A stretch of DNA of 64,000 nt from Flavobacteria bacterium BAL38 (GCA_000169355.1 AAXX01000001.1:1054001-1118000); one strand, 5' to 3'; numbered from the stretch's first letter, positions 1-8,011 are shown. The notes: generated from the letters alone by a model not told the origin. Translations and numbers: made by a program.

Positions 1-897
1 TGTTACCATCCCACCAAAACCACTCATTTGCTTTTTAGCAATTTCATGAAACGGATGAGAAGCTAAACCAGGATAATAGACTCTTTCCACTAAAGAATGA
101 TTATCTAAATATTCGGCTACTTTTTCACCGTTTTCACAATGACGTTGTACACGTAAGTGCAATGTTTTGATTCCTCTTAAAACCAAGAAAGAATCCATTG
201 GCCCTAAAGTTGCTCCGGTTGCGAATTGTTTAAAATGTAATTCTTCGCCTAATGCTTTGTCTTTAATAATTAAAGCGCCTGCAATAACATCAGAGTGACC
301 TCCTAAATATTTGGTTGCCGAATGCATTACAATATCAGCACCTAAATCTAATGGTTTTTGTAGATAAGGTGTTGCGAAAGTATTATCAACAGCAAATAAA
401 ATATTGTGCTTTTTTGTGATTTGCGCAATTGCAGCAATATCCGCTAATTTCATTAATGGATTCGTTGGTGTTTCTACCCAAACCAATTTCGTATTTTCAT
501 TGATTAACGATTGGAATTTCTCCAAATCATTCATATCTACAAAATGAAATTTGATGCCGCTATCTTTATATAATCGTGTAAATAATCGGTAAGTTCCACC
601 ATATAAATCGTCCATTGCAATGATTTCGTCACCCGCTTTAAACATGCGTAACAAACAATCGGTGGCTGCTAATCCAGAAGAAAAAGCTAAACCTCTTGCT
701 CCGTTTTCGATACTTGCCAAAGCATCTTCTAAAGCCGTTCTTGTTGGGTTAGCTGCTCTACTATATTCGTAATCGCCCACTGGTTTACCTGGACTTGATT
801 GAACGTAAGTCGAAGTTTGAAACACAGGAGGCATTACGGCTCCCGTTACTTTTTCATGATGTTGCCCACCATGTATCGTTTTTGTATTGAATTTCAT
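1..897 (-). CDS. Cystathionine gamma-synthase/lyase-type PLP enzyme (C-terminus off the window)
   Basis: The gene reads leftward and runs off the left edge, leaving 299 codons from the start of a family of about 380-390 residues. It belongs to the Cys/Met-metabolism PLP-dependent family, which makes or cleaves cystathionine in the cytoplasm. I can read GGTYR after the DDLY stretch (pyridoxal-phosphate phosphate binding), the cofactor region VETPTNPLMKLADI, and the PLP-lysine motif SATKYLGGHSDV. The ATG at 895-897 directly precedes KFNTKTIHGGQ, the usual N-terminus of the family. A TAnnTTTG box lies just upstream. Synthase, gamma-lyase and O-acetylhomoserine sulfhydrylase cannot be separated by motif reading alone, so I give no symbol. 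Confidence 0.9.
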   Translation of the reverse strand, partial: MKFNTKTIHGGQHHEKVTGAVMPPVFQTSTYVQSSPGKPVGDYEYSRAANPTRTALEDALASIENGARGLAFSSGLAATDCLLRMFKAGDEIIAMDDLYGGTYRLFTRLYKDSGIKFHFVDMNDLEKFQSLINENTKLVWVETPTNPLMKLADIAAIAQITKKHNILFAVDNTFATPYLQKPLDLGADIVMHSATKYLGGHSDVIAGALIIKDKALGEELHFKQFATGATLGPMDSFLVLRGIKTLHLRVQRHCENGEKVAEYLDNHSLVERVYYPGLASHPFHEIAKKQMSGFGGMVT

Positions 898-914
898 CTT
901 TTAAAAAATTTTTA

Positions 915-922
915 CAAAGGTA
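915..922 (-). promoter_or_regulatory. Bacteroidota -7 promoter box
   Basis: On the minus strand this reads TACCTTTG, an exact match to TAnnTTTG. It sits 17 nt upstream of the ATG of the trans-sulfuration gene. No convincing -33 TTTG was found. Confidence 0.6.
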
Positions 923-966
923 AATAAAAGTTGTTTGATGCTGCTTTTTGAATCGTTAACAATTCG

Positions 967-1422
967 CTAAATATATTTCTTAATCGACATCATAATTCCC
1001 AAATGAATACCTTCATGATAATTATTAAAAGCGATGGCTTCTGTAAAAGTGCCTAAATAAAATCCGGTTTTGGTTTGATACGGATGAAATTCTTTGAAAA
1101 CACCTGATTCAAAATCAGACTTAGTTTTTTCAACCAATTCTAAAAGCAATTTTTTAATTTCAACTACTTCGGCTTGCGTAGTTTTTCCATCTGGTCGAGA
1201 ACCATTTTGATATTTCTCAAAAAGTGAATCCGAAATATGCATTGGCAAACCTGATAAAGCATAAACCAATTTCTGTTGGGAAACAATAATATGACCAATG
1301 TTCCAAATCAAATTATTGCTCATTCCAGGTGGAATTGTATTCAACTGTTCTAACGAATAATTGTCTAAAAAATTCTTGTATAAGTTGCGACTGGTTTCCC
1401 AAATTCTAAAAGTTGCTTCCAT
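967..1422 (-). CDS. DinB-like metal-binding protein
   Basis: This 151-residue cytoplasmic protein resembles the DinB/YfiT four-helix metalloenzyme superfamily (DinB_2). The spacing of histidines fits the usual triad: one in WNIGHIIVSQQ (near residue 43) and two in NNYHEGIHLG (near residues 136-140). Family members bind a divalent metal and some act as thiol-dependent S-transferases; the substrate here is unknown. The length matches the family. It lies between the trans-sulfuration gene and a plus-strand ArsC-like gene and is divergent from the latter. Function beyond the fold is not claimed. Confidence 0.75.
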   Translation of the reverse strand: MEATFRIWETSRNLYKNFLDNYSLEQLNTIPPGMSNNLIWNIGHIIVSQQKLVYALSGLPMHISDSLFEKYQNGSRPDGKTTQAEVVEIKKLLLELVEKTKSDFESGVFKEFHPYQTKTGFYLGTFTEAIAFNNYHEGIHLGIMMSIKKYI

Positions 1423-1469
1423 TTCTGATTTTTTTATAAAATTACTGATTTTTAGAATTCAAAAGGCTG

Positions 1470-1477
1470 TATTTTTG
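1470..1477 (+). promoter_or_regulatory. Bacteroidota -7 promoter box
   Basis: TATTTTTG matches TAnnTTTG and lies 25 nt before the ATG of the ArsC-like gene. It would drive that gene and the overlapping transporter. Confidence 0.5.
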
Positions 1478-1502
1478 TGCCAGAAAATGAAAAACTAATA
1501 AA

Positions 1503-1859
1503 ATGAACAAAATATACTATTTGGCTTCGTGTGATACATGCCGAAAAATCATCAAATCATTACCGAATTCTAATCAGTTAACATTTATTGACATTCGTCA
1601 AAATCCAATTTCGGAAAGCGATCTGGAAGAAATGTACCAACTTTCAGGAAGTTACGAAGCGCTATTCAGTAAAAAAGCTCAATTGTATAAATCATTAGGA
1701 TTAAAAGATAAAAACCTAACAGAAACCGATTATAAAAAATATCTTTTAGAACATTATACTTTTTTGAGTCGTCCTGTTGTTCTTTTTAATGATGAAATTT
1801 TTATCGGGAACACGCAACCCAATGTCCTTAAATTAACAAAAGCCCTTCAAAGTGTCTAA
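1503..1859 (+). CDS. ArsC/Spx-family thioredoxin-fold protein
   Basis: This 118-residue protein has the ArsC-like thioredoxin fold. It starts with a beta strand followed by the redox motif CDTC (residues 10-13) and has the late RPVVLFNDEIFIGN segment, which matches the cis-Pro/Arg region of arsenate reductase-related proteins (YffB, Spx, ArsC). True ArsC enzymes use one cysteine near this position; the CxxC here is more like Spx/YffB. I infer a thiol-redox role but cannot assign arsenate reduction, since no arsenic-resistance genes are nearby. The stop overlaps the GTG start of the following transporter by 8 nt, suggesting translational coupling. Confidence 0.8.
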   Translation: MNKIYYLASCDTCRKIIKSLPNSNQLTFIDIRQNPISESDLEEMYQLSGSYEALFSKKAQLYKSLGLKDKNLTETDYKKYLLEHYTFLSRPVVLFNDEIFIGNTQPNVLKLTKALQSV

Positions 1860-2730
1860 AAGAAGTTGGGCATTATTTGCCGCTACCTTAGTTTCCATTA
1901 TTTACGGCGTAACCTTTACGATTGCTAAAGATGTTATGCCTAAATACGTTGATGCTTTCGGATTTATTGTCATGCGTGTTGGTGGTTCGGTGATTTTATT
2001 TTGGTTGATTTCCTTTTTTGGACCAAAGGAAAAAATCGCCAAAGAAGATTTTCCTCGAATTGTTGCTGCCGCATTTTTTGGAGTAGCTTTTAATATGCTG
2101 ACTTTTTTTAAAGGATTGAGTTACACTTCGCCCATTATGGGAGCCGTATTAATGGTTACAACACCTATGATTGTGTTGGTTTTATCTGCTTTCATTATGA
2201 AAGAACGCATGGAAAACCGAAAAGTGTTGGGCATTATTTTAGGCTTAGCTGGCACCATAACGTTAATTTTGTATGGAAAATCGATGGTAAATGCTACAAA
2301 TGCTTCTTTAGGAAATTTATTGGTTTTTGTTAACGCTGTTTCCTATGCATTTTACCTCATCATCGTAAAAAAATTAATGGATAAATACAACGCTTTTACC
2401 TTCGTAAAATGGATTTATACTTTTGGTTTTTTGATGGTGTTACCATTTGGTTGGGGCGAATTTCAAGCCATAGATTTTGCTAATTTACCAATGGATATTT
2501 TCTGGAAAATTGGCTTTGTAGTCGTTTTTTCAACCTTTTTAACTTATTTACTAAATTTAGTTTCCATGCGCGAACTTAAGCCAACAACCGTAGCAGTTTT
2601 CATTTATTTACAACCGCTTTTTGCTACTATTTTTGCCGTAAGTTTAGGGAAAGACGATTTGAGTTTGGTGAAATTGATTTCGGCGGTGTTGATATTTGTC
2701 GGAGTTTATTTAGTAACGCAGAAAAAGTAG
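1852..2730 (+). CDS. EamA/DMT-family transporter
   Basis: This 292-residue inner-membrane protein has about ten hydrophobic helices arranged as two EamA halves, typical of the drug/metabolite transporter superfamily. The duplicated EamA pattern is visible: TSPIMGAVLMVTTPMIVLVLSAF with KERMENRKVLGIILGLAG in the first half, and KPTTVAVFIYLQPLFATIFA with a final short helix in the second. The start is a GTG at 1852 that overlaps the upstream ArsC-like gene by 8 nt; no ATG gives a complete first helix. The substrate is unknown. A palindromic repeat lies immediately downstream. Confidence 0.85.
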   Translation: MSKRSWALFAATLVSIIYGVTFTIAKDVMPKYVDAFGFIVMRVGGSVILFWLISFFGPKEKIAKEDFPRIVAAAFFGVAFNMLTFFKGLSYTSPIMGAVLMVTTPMIVLVLSAFIMKERMENRKVLGIILGLAGTITLILYGKSMVNATNASLGNLLVFVNAVSYAFYLIIVKKLMDKYNAFTFVKWIYTFGFLMVLPFGWGEFQAIDFANLPMDIFWKIGFVVVFSTFLTYLLNLVSMRELKPTTVAVFIYLQPLFATIFAVSLGKDDLSLVKLISAVLIFVGVYLVTQKK

Positions 2731-2731
2731 G

Positions 2732-2782
2732 CAGTCTCGGTTGACAGTCACAGTATAGGACTGAAAACTGCGACTGTGACTG
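2732..2782. repeat. CAGTCNCAG-family intergenic hairpin, copy 1
   Basis: CAGTCACAGT at 2745-2754 and its exact complement ACTGTGACTG at 2773-2782 form a 10-bp stem. A related word, CAGTCTCGG, begins exactly 13 nt before the first arm (2732), the same period as in four other copies in this window. It lies between the transporter and the yicC promoter. Confidence 0.8.
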
Positions 2783-2794
2783 AAAACTTTTTCA

Positions 2795-2802
2795 TATCTT
2801 TG
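2795..2802 (+). promoter_or_regulatory. Bacteroidota -7 promoter box upstream of yicC
   Basis: TATCTTTG matches TAnnTTTG and ends 19 nt before the yicC ATG, just downstream of a palindromic repeat. It probably transcribes yicC, the small membrane gene, gmk and nadD. Confidence 0.6.
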
Positions 2803-2821
2803 AAGACATTTTTATAACAAT

Positions 2822-3682
2822 ATGATACAATCCATGACGGGTTTTGGGAAAGCTTCTTTGCAATTACCAACCAAAAAAATTACCGTAGAAATCAAATCGC
2901 TAAACAGTAAAGGTTTAGACTTAAATACACGTATGCCATCGGTTTTTCGTGAAATGGAATTGGGTTTACGCAATCAAATTTCGCAACGTTTAGAGCGTGG
3001 AAAAGTAGATTTTTCGCTTTATGTGGAAGTAACAGGTGAAGAAACGACTTCAAAAATCAATGTCCCAATTGTAAAAGGGTATATTAACCAAATGAAAGCC
3101 GTAATTCCAAATGCAGATGAAACGGAATTAATGAAAATGGCAGTTCGTATGCCCGATGCATTAAAAACCGAGCGCGACGAAATCGATGAAAACGAATGGA
3201 AACAAATCCAAACCGTGATTGATGAAGCCTTGGAAAACATCGCTAATTTTAGAAAAGATGAAGGTGCTTCTTTAGAAAAAGAGTTCCAATTGCGAATAGG
3301 AAATATCAATAATTTAATGAACGAAGCGGTTTCTTACGATGCTGAACGCGTTGAAACGGTAAAAACTCGTTTACGTACTGCTTTAGACGAATTAAAAGTA
3401 AATGTTGATGAAAATCGTTTCGAACAAGAGTTGATTTTTTATTTAGAGAAATACGACATTACCGAAGAAAAAGTGCGTTTGGGCAACCATTTGAACTATT
3501 TCCTAGAAACGCTTAACGGAACAGAAGCCAACGGAAGAAAATTAGGTTTCATCACCCAAGAAATGGGAAGAGAAATTAACACCATGGGTTCAAAATCCAA
3601 CCATACCGAAATGCAAAAATTGGTGGTGATGATGAAAGATGAATTGGAAAAGATTAAGGAACAAGTTTTGAATGTTTTGTAA
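2822..3682 (+). CDS. yicC: YicC family endoribonuclease-like protein
   Basis: This 286-residue cytoplasmic protein matches the YicC family over its full length. The N-terminus MIQSMTGFGKA and the following VEIKSLNSKGLDL are the YicC_N hallmark. The C-terminal DUF1732 part ends in LGFITQEMGREINTMGSKS and a helical tail with many acidic and basic residues. Characterised relatives are RNA endonucleases that act on small RNAs; this is family knowledge, not visible here. It leads a tight cluster with a small membrane protein, gmk and nadD. The yicC-gmk order is common in bacteria. Confidence 0.92.
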   Translation: MIQSMTGFGKASLQLPTKKITVEIKSLNSKGLDLNTRMPSVFREMELGLRNQISQRLERGKVDFSLYVEVTGEETTSKINVPIVKGYINQMKAVIPNADETELMKMAVRMPDALKTERDEIDENEWKQIQTVIDEALENIANFRKDEGASLEKEFQLRIGNINNLMNEAVSYDAERVETVKTRLRTALDELKVNVDENRFEQELIFYLEKYDITEEKVRLGNHLNYFLETLNGTEANGRKLGFITQEMGREINTMGSKSNHTEMQKLVVMMKDELEKIKEQVLNVL

Positions 3683-3684
3683 TT

Positions 3685-3900
3685 ATGACTCGATATTTTA
3701 TTAAATATTTTTTGATTTGGAGTATTTCTGTCTCAATATTTTTTATTTTTTCAGAAGAAATAGTTGCTTTAATATTTCAGGAATCTCAAAATGTAGATGT
3801 TTGGGCAATGACAAATATTGTTGGAATATCTTCTTTAACTCTCATTTTTTTGTTTTTAATAATTTATAATTTTAAAATTAATCGCAATTCCAAAGAATAA
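3685..3900 (+). CDS. Small two-helix membrane protein (unknown)
   Basis: This 71-residue protein is not one I recognise. It has two hydrophobic segments, about residues 8-30 and 43-64, separated by a short acidic, polar loop, and ends in a basic tail (KINRNSKE), so the C-terminus is probably cytoplasmic. It begins 2 nt after the yicC stop, and its TAA shares one base with the gmk ATG (TAATG), indicating translational coupling. That tight fit argues it is a real gene although it is more AT-rich than its neighbours. Confidence 0.65.
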   Translation: MTRYFIKYFLIWSISVSIFFIFSEEIVALIFQESQNVDVWAMTNIVGISSLTLIFLFLIIYNFKINRNSKE

Positions 3901-4472
3901 TGCAAAAAGGAAAATTATTAGTATTCTCTGCACCATCAGGTTCAGGAAAAACCACTATAGTAAGACATTTATTAGCCCAACCCGATTTGAATTTAGAGTT
4001 TTCGATTTCGTGTACTACTCGTGTGCCTCGTGGCGAAGAAGTTGATGGGAAAGATTATTATTTCATTTCTTGGGACGAATTCAAAAAGCACATTAAAGCG
4101 GAAGATTTTGTGGAATGGGAAGAAGTATATACCGATAATTTCTACGGCACTTTAAAAACCGAAGTAGAACGCATTTGGGCTTTAGGAAAACACGTAATTT
4201 TTGATATTGACGTAGCAGGCGGATTGCGTATTAAAAGTAAGTTTCCAAACGAAACCTTAGCTGTTTTTGTAAAACCACCAAGTGTTGACGAATTAAAACG
4301 TCGCTTAAAACAACGTTCTACAGAAAGCGAAGATAAAATCAACATGCGTATCGCAAAAGCATCAGTAGAATTAGCAACCGCGCCACAATTTGACACCATC
4401 ATCAAAAATTATGATTTAGATGTGGCAAAAGAAGACGCATATAATCTTGTGAAAGATTTTATTAGTAAATAG
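3900..4472 (+). CDS. gmk: Guanylate kinase
   Basis: Guanylate kinase phosphorylates GMP to GDP with ATP and is essential for guanine nucleotide supply. The 190-residue length is typical. The P-loop SAPSGSGKTT is at residues 10-19. The GMP-binding segment includes SCTTRVPRGEEVDGKDYYF, and the lid/core carries FDIDVAGGLRIKSKFP and the late KASVELATAPQFDTIIKN. The start codon overlaps the stop of the preceding small membrane gene by one base. nadD follows after 6 nt, so the genes are almost certainly co-transcribed. Confidence 0.97.
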   Translation: MQKGKLLVFSAPSGSGKTTIVRHLLAQPDLNLEFSISCTTRVPRGEEVDGKDYYFISWDEFKKHIKAEDFVEWEEVYTDNFYGTLKTEVERIWALGKHVIFDIDVAGGLRIKSKFPNETLAVFVKPPSVDELKRRLKQRSTESEDKINMRIAKASVELATAPQFDTIIKNYDLDVAKEDAYNLVKDFISK

Positions 4473-4478
4473 TAAAAA

Positions 4479-5060
4479 ATGAAAATCGGATTGTATTTCG
4501 GAACGTTTAATCCCATTCACATTGGGCATTTAATTATTGCCAATCACATGGCAGAGCATTCTGATTTGGATCAAATTTGGATGGTAGTAACTCCTCACAA
4601 TCCACATAAACAAAAGAGTTCCTTGTTAGATGATTATCATCGTTTGCACATGGTGCATTTAGCCACCGAAGATTACCCAAAAATCCAACCTTCGGATATT
4701 GAATTCAAATTACCGCAGCCGAATTATACCGTAAATACCTTAGCGCATTTACAAGAAAAATTTCCAAAACACGCATTTTCCTTAATCATGGGTGAAGACA
4801 ATTTGAACTCGCTTCACAAATGGAAAAACTACGAAGTCATTTTGCAAAACCATGATATTTATGTCTATCCGCGACTAAATTCAGGTGAAATTGACGACCA
4901 ATTTGTAAATCATGCAAAAATTCATAGAGTTGGCGCACCTGTGATTGAATTGTCTTCTACTTTCATTCGCGAAAGCATTAAAAAAGGTAAAAATGTGATT
5001 CCAATGTTACCGAATAAAGTTTGGGAATACGTGGAACATAATTTGTTTTATAAGAAGTAA
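4479..5060 (+). CDS. nadD: Nicotinate-nucleotide adenylyltransferase
   Basis: This enzyme adenylates nicotinate mononucleotide to form deamido-NAD in NAD synthesis. The 193-residue protein has the nucleotidyltransferase motif GTFNPIHIGHL at residues 8-18 (HxGH) and the C-terminal ATP-binding motif SSTFIRES near residue 160. Internal motifs such as PHNPHKQKSSLLDDYHR and the MGEDNLNSLHKWKNYE stretch are typical of NadD. It begins 6 nt after gmk and is the last gene of the yicC-gmk-nadD cluster; a toxin-antitoxin pair follows. Confidence 0.96.
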   Translation: MKIGLYFGTFNPIHIGHLIIANHMAEHSDLDQIWMVVTPHNPHKQKSSLLDDYHRLHMVHLATEDYPKIQPSDIEFKLPQPNYTVNTLAHLQEKFPKHAFSLIMGEDNLNSLHKWKNYEVILQNHDIYVYPRLNSGEIDDQFVNHAKIHRVGAPVIELSSTFIRESIKKGKNVIPMLPNKVWEYVEHNLFYKK

Positions 5061-5104
5061 AAAGTTTTGAATTTTTTTGTATTTTTGAATAAACAATTGA
5101 AAAC

Positions 5105-5305
5105 ATGAGTGTTGCAACTAAAAAATCAGAATTATTAAAATGGTTATCTTCTGTAGAGGATGAAACCACTATTAACCAATTGGATAATTTTAGAAAACAA
5201 CACAAAACATTTAATTTCCAAAAGGAATTAGAAACTGCGATTACCGCTGAAGAATTAAAAAAAAGAACCACTTCTTTTCTTAAATCTTTAGAATGGAAGA
5301 AATAG
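5105..5305 (+). CDS. Putative antitoxin (type II TA pair)
   Basis: This 66-residue, highly charged and helical protein begins at an ATG 44 nt after nadD. It contains a segment rich in Glu, Lys and Leu (residues 30-60) that could wrap around a partner toxin, but no DNA-binding fold that I can name. It overlaps the next gene, a ParE/RelE-like protein, by 13 nt, which is the usual antitoxin-first arrangement. The assignment rests on size, overlap and partner rather than on a recognised domain. Confidence 0.6.
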   Translation: MSVATKKSELLKWLSSVEDETTINQLDNFRKQHKTFNFQKELETAITAEELKKRTTSFLKSLEWKK

Positions 5306-5622
5306 AAGTTTTCTACAAACCCGAAGTAGAACATTTTTTAAACGAATTAATTTATATTCTTTACAAAGAAAATTACTTTTCTTATTTGGAAAATGCTATT
5401 GATTACAAAGATAAAATCATTGATTTTGTTGAAGAAAATATCGCAAATTTTCCATACAAGAATACACCTTTACCTCTTTATTCATTAGGTTCAAAATACA
5501 TATTCTATAATAGTAATTCAAGAACGACTTGGTATGTCTTTTTTGAAAATGAAGAGCATCAATATTTGATAACTTACATTACAAATAATCACTCTGAAGT
5601 TGCTAAATTTTTAAAGACTTAA
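5293..5622 (+). CDS. ParE/RelE-like toxin
   Basis: This 109-residue protein looks like a RelE/ParE-superfamily toxin. An N-terminal strand (IEVFYKPEVEHFLNELI) is followed by helices, then PLPLYSLGSKYIFYNSNSR and the antiparallel strands TTWYVFFENEEHQYLITYITNNH typical of the fold. Members either cleave ribosome-bound mRNA (RelE) or poison gyrase (ParE); the C-terminal residues that distinguish them cannot be read with confidence. It overlaps the putative antitoxin by 13 nt. It does not resemble the second toxin at 28021-28320 beyond fold-level similarity. Confidence 0.7.
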   Translation: MEEIEVFYKPEVEHFLNELIYILYKENYFSYLENAIDYKDKIIDFVEENIANFPYKNTPLPLYSLGSKYIFYNSNSRTTWYVFFENEEHQYLITYITNNHSEVAKFLKT

Positions 5623-5656
5623 CATTCCTTTACCATTCGTTCCCAATCCCATTGCG

Positions 5657-5664
5657 TATCTTTG
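5657..5664 (+). promoter_or_regulatory. Bacteroidota -7 promoter box
   Basis: TATCTTTG matches TAnnTTTG. It ends 5 nt before a first ATG at 5670 and 48 nt before the annotated ATG at 5713 of the alcohol dehydrogenase gene. This matters for the start-duplication described at 5669-5722. Confidence 0.65.
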
Positions 5665-5668
5665 TCAA

Positions 5669-5722
5669 TATGCTAAACTAATCCCGAAGCTTCGGGACAA
5701 AAGACAATTATTATGCTAAACT
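5669..5722 (+). repeat. Palindrome insertion with duplicated gene start
   Basis: TATGCTAAACT occurs at 5669-5679 and again at 5712-5722. Between the copies lies the perfect 16-nt palindrome TCCCGAAGCTTCGGGA (5682-5697). The second copy is the start of the alcohol dehydrogenase gene; the first reads ATG CTA AAC TAA, a three-codon stub. CTAATCCCGA at 5678-5687 also occurs at 30360-30369, beside another palindrome, so the insert belongs to a dispersed repeat family. Confidence 0.75.
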
Positions 5723-6879
5723 TCGAATTATACAATCCTGTAAATTATGTCTTTGGAAAAGGACAGATTGAAAAACTAACTGATTTAGTTCCAACAAACA
5801 CTAAAATTCTTATCGCTTATGGTGGTGGAAGTATCTTTAAAAATGGTGTTTACGACCAAGTAAAAGCGGCTTTACCCAACCATGATATTGTGGAATTTGG
5901 TGGTATCGAACCGAATCCGCGTTTTGAAACTTTGATGAAAGCAGTAGAAATTATTCGTGCTGAAAAAATTGGTTTTATCTTAGCTGTTGGTGGCGGAAGT
6001 GTAATTGATGGTGTGAAATTTATTTCAGCAGCCGTTAATTTTGAAGGCGATGCAGCGGATATTTTGAAAAAACGTATTTTATTCAAAGATGTTTCTAAAG
6101 TAATTCCTTTTGGGACGGTTTTAACCTTGCCAGCAACAGGTTCGGAAATGAATTCGGGCGCAGTAGTTACGATTGAAGCTACACAAGAAAAATTAACGCT
6201 TGGCGGAAGTGCTTTATTCCCAGTATTCTCAATTGTGGATCCAACGGTGATTACTTCCTTACCAAAAAGACAATTACAAAACGGAGTTGTGGATGCGTTC
6301 ACGCACGTGATGGAGCAATATTTAACGTATACGCATGATGCTTTATTACAAGACCGAATTTCAGAAAGTATTTTACAAACGTTAATTGAAATTGGTCCCG
6401 ATGTAGTTGAAAATCCGAGCGATTATAAATTAGCTTCTAACTTTGTTTGGAGCGCAACAATGGCATTGAATGGCTTAATTCAAAAAGGTGTTCCTTCCGA
6501 TTGGGCAACGCACATGATTGGTCATGAATTAACGGCATTATATGAAATTGACCATGCGAGAACATTGGCAATCATTGGACCCAATTTATACCGCGTGATG
6601 TTTGACACGAAAAAAGACAAATTAGCACAATACGGCCAACGCGTTTGGAACATTCAAGGTAATTCAACCGAAGAAATTGCCGAAAAAGCGATTGAAAAAA
6701 CCGTTGAGTTCTTCCACAAAATGGGCATGAAAACCAAATTATCGGAAAACGCAGAAAATTACGAAAATACCGCTGATTTCATTGCCAATCGATTTGAAGA
6801 AAGAGGCTGGAAAGTATTGGGCGAAAAACAAAATATCACCATCGAGAAGGTAAAAGAAATCTTAGAAATGAGTTATTAA
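5713..6879 (+). CDS. Iron-containing alcohol dehydrogenase (BdhA/YqhD type)
   Basis: This 388-residue cytoplasmic oxidoreductase belongs to the iron-dependent group III alcohol dehydrogenases that reduce aldehydes or ketones, usually with NADPH. The dinucleotide-binding region shows YGGGSIFKNG and AVGGGSVIDGVKF. Probable metal ligands are in DAFTHVMEQYLTY and in the two histidines of THMIGHELTALYEIDHA. The length and motif order match YqhD/BdhA proteins. The preferred start is the ATG at 5713; an upstream ATG at 5670 with the same first three codons stops after AAC. It is transcribed with its own -7 box and followed by gpsA. The substrate is unknown. Confidence 0.9.
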   Translation: MLNFELYNPVNYVFGKGQIEKLTDLVPTNTKILIAYGGGSIFKNGVYDQVKAALPNHDIVEFGGIEPNPRFETLMKAVEIIRAEKIGFILAVGGGSVIDGVKFISAAVNFEGDAADILKKRILFKDVSKVIPFGTVLTLPATGSEMNSGAVVTIEATQEKLTLGGSALFPVFSIVDPTVITSLPKRQLQNGVVDAFTHVMEQYLTYTHDALLQDRISESILQTLIEIGPDVVENPSDYKLASNFVWSATMALNGLIQKGVPSDWATHMIGHELTALYEIDHARTLAIIGPNLYRVMFDTKKDKLAQYGQRVWNIQGNSTEEIAEKAIEKTVEFFHKMGMKTKLSENAENYENTADFIANRFEERGWKVLGEKQNITIEKVKEILEMSY

Positions 6880-6953
6880 AATCGCTTCACGCAAACGTTT
6901 TTTGTAAATCCTTTTAAAATGATTATTTTTGATTTTCTAAATCGAAACACATA

Positions 6954-7949
6954 ATGGAAAAAAAGCCAAAATTTGCAGTCATTGGAGGAGGAAGTTGGGC
7001 TACTGCAATTGCTAAAATGCTTTGTGAAAATCAAGACGAAATTGCTTGGTACATGCGAAGCACGTATGCTATTGAACATTTAAAACATCAAAAACACAAC
7101 CCAAATTATTTAAGTTCGGTTGCGTTTGATACTAATAAATTAAAACTTACAAACGACATCAACGAAGCAGTTGCTTATGCTGATTATGTGATTTTTGTGG
7201 TTCCTTCTGCTTTTTTAAGCAAAGAATTAGAAAGTTTAACCGAAAGCTTAGACGGAAAAATCATTTTCTCTGCGATTAAAGGAATTGTTCCAGAATCGAG
7301 TTTAATTGTTGGAGAACATTTTCATACTAAATATAATATTCCGTTTGAAAATATTGGTGTAATTACCGGTCCATGTCATGCTGAAGAAGTAGCAATGGAG
7401 CGTTTATCGTACTTAACTATTGCTTGTGGTGATAGAAAAAAAGCAAAATATGTTGCTCAAAATTTGAGTTCACATTACATTAAGGCAAAAACAACCGATG
7501 ATATTATTGGAACTGAATATGCAGCGGTTTTAAAAAATATTTATGCTATTGCAGCCGGAATGGCACATGGCTTAGGCTATGGTGATAATTTTCAAGCCGT
7601 TTTGATGAGTAACGGCATTCGCGAAATGAAAAAATTCATTCGTAAAGTGCACAAAATGAAGCGAAATATTAATAATTCGGCTTATTTAGGGGATTTATTA
7701 GTAACTGGATATTCGGTTTTTTCTAGAAATAGAATGTTTGGAAACATGATTGGAAAAGGCTATACCGTAAAATCGGCTCAAATGGAAATGAGTATGATTG
7801 CAGAAGGATATTATGCGGTAAAAAGTGCTTATAAATTAAACCAAGAATATGGTGCCGATACACCAATTATTGATGCTGTTTATAAAATATTATACGAAAA
7901 TAAAGACGCTAAAACTGTTTTTAAAGGCTTAACAGATAAATTAAATTAA
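6954..7949 (+). CDS. gpsA: Glycerol-3-phosphate dehydrogenase [NAD(P)+]
   Basis: GpsA reduces dihydroxyacetone phosphate to sn-glycerol 3-phosphate, the backbone for phospholipid synthesis. The 331-residue protein shows the N-terminal Rossmann motif GGGSWATAIAKML (residues 11-23), the substrate-region motif GVITGPCHAEEVA, and the catalytic lysine in EYAAVLKNIYAIAAGMAHG. The C-terminal domain with SAYLGDLLVTGYSVFSRNR is also typical. A strong intrinsic terminator follows within 25 nt. Confidence 0.95.
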   Translation: MEKKPKFAVIGGGSWATAIAKMLCENQDEIAWYMRSTYAIEHLKHQKHNPNYLSSVAFDTNKLKLTNDINEAVAYADYVIFVVPSAFLSKELESLTESLDGKIIFSAIKGIVPESSLIVGEHFHTKYNIPFENIGVITGPCHAEEVAMERLSYLTIACGDRKKAKYVAQNLSSHYIKAKTTDDIIGTEYAAVLKNIYAIAAGMAHGLGYGDNFQAVLMSNGIREMKKFIRKVHKMKRNINNSAYLGDLLVTGYSVFSRNRMFGNMIGKGYTVKSAQMEMSMIAEGYYAVKSAYKLNQEYGADTPIIDAVYKILYENKDAKTVFKGLTDKLN

Positions 7950-7970
7950 ATTACTTTTTTAGGTTGCTTA

Positions 7971-8011
7971 AAAATGTAAACAATTGCTTTTTATTTGTTT
8001 ACATTTTTTTT
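7971..8011 (+). terminator. Intrinsic terminator of gpsA
   Basis: AAAATGTAAACAA at 7971-7983 pairs perfectly with TTGTTTACATTTT at 7995-8007 (13 bp), followed by further T residues. It separates gpsA from the TerC gene. Confidence 0.85.

Noticed and set aside
1852..1859. Overlap of the ArsC-like and transporter genes as a frameshifted fusion
   Set aside because: Both proteins are complete with family-typical ends, and the second starts with GTG; overlap by 8 nt is ordinary coupling.
2732..2782. Repeated CAGTC words as a CRISPR array
   Set aside because: There are only two words per arm with 13-nt spacing, arms are complementary, and no spacers of 25-40 nt or cas genes are present.
5670..5681. 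Upstream ATG as the real start of the alcohol dehydrogenase
   Set aside because: It meets a stop after three codons; only the ATG at 5713 opens the full frame.
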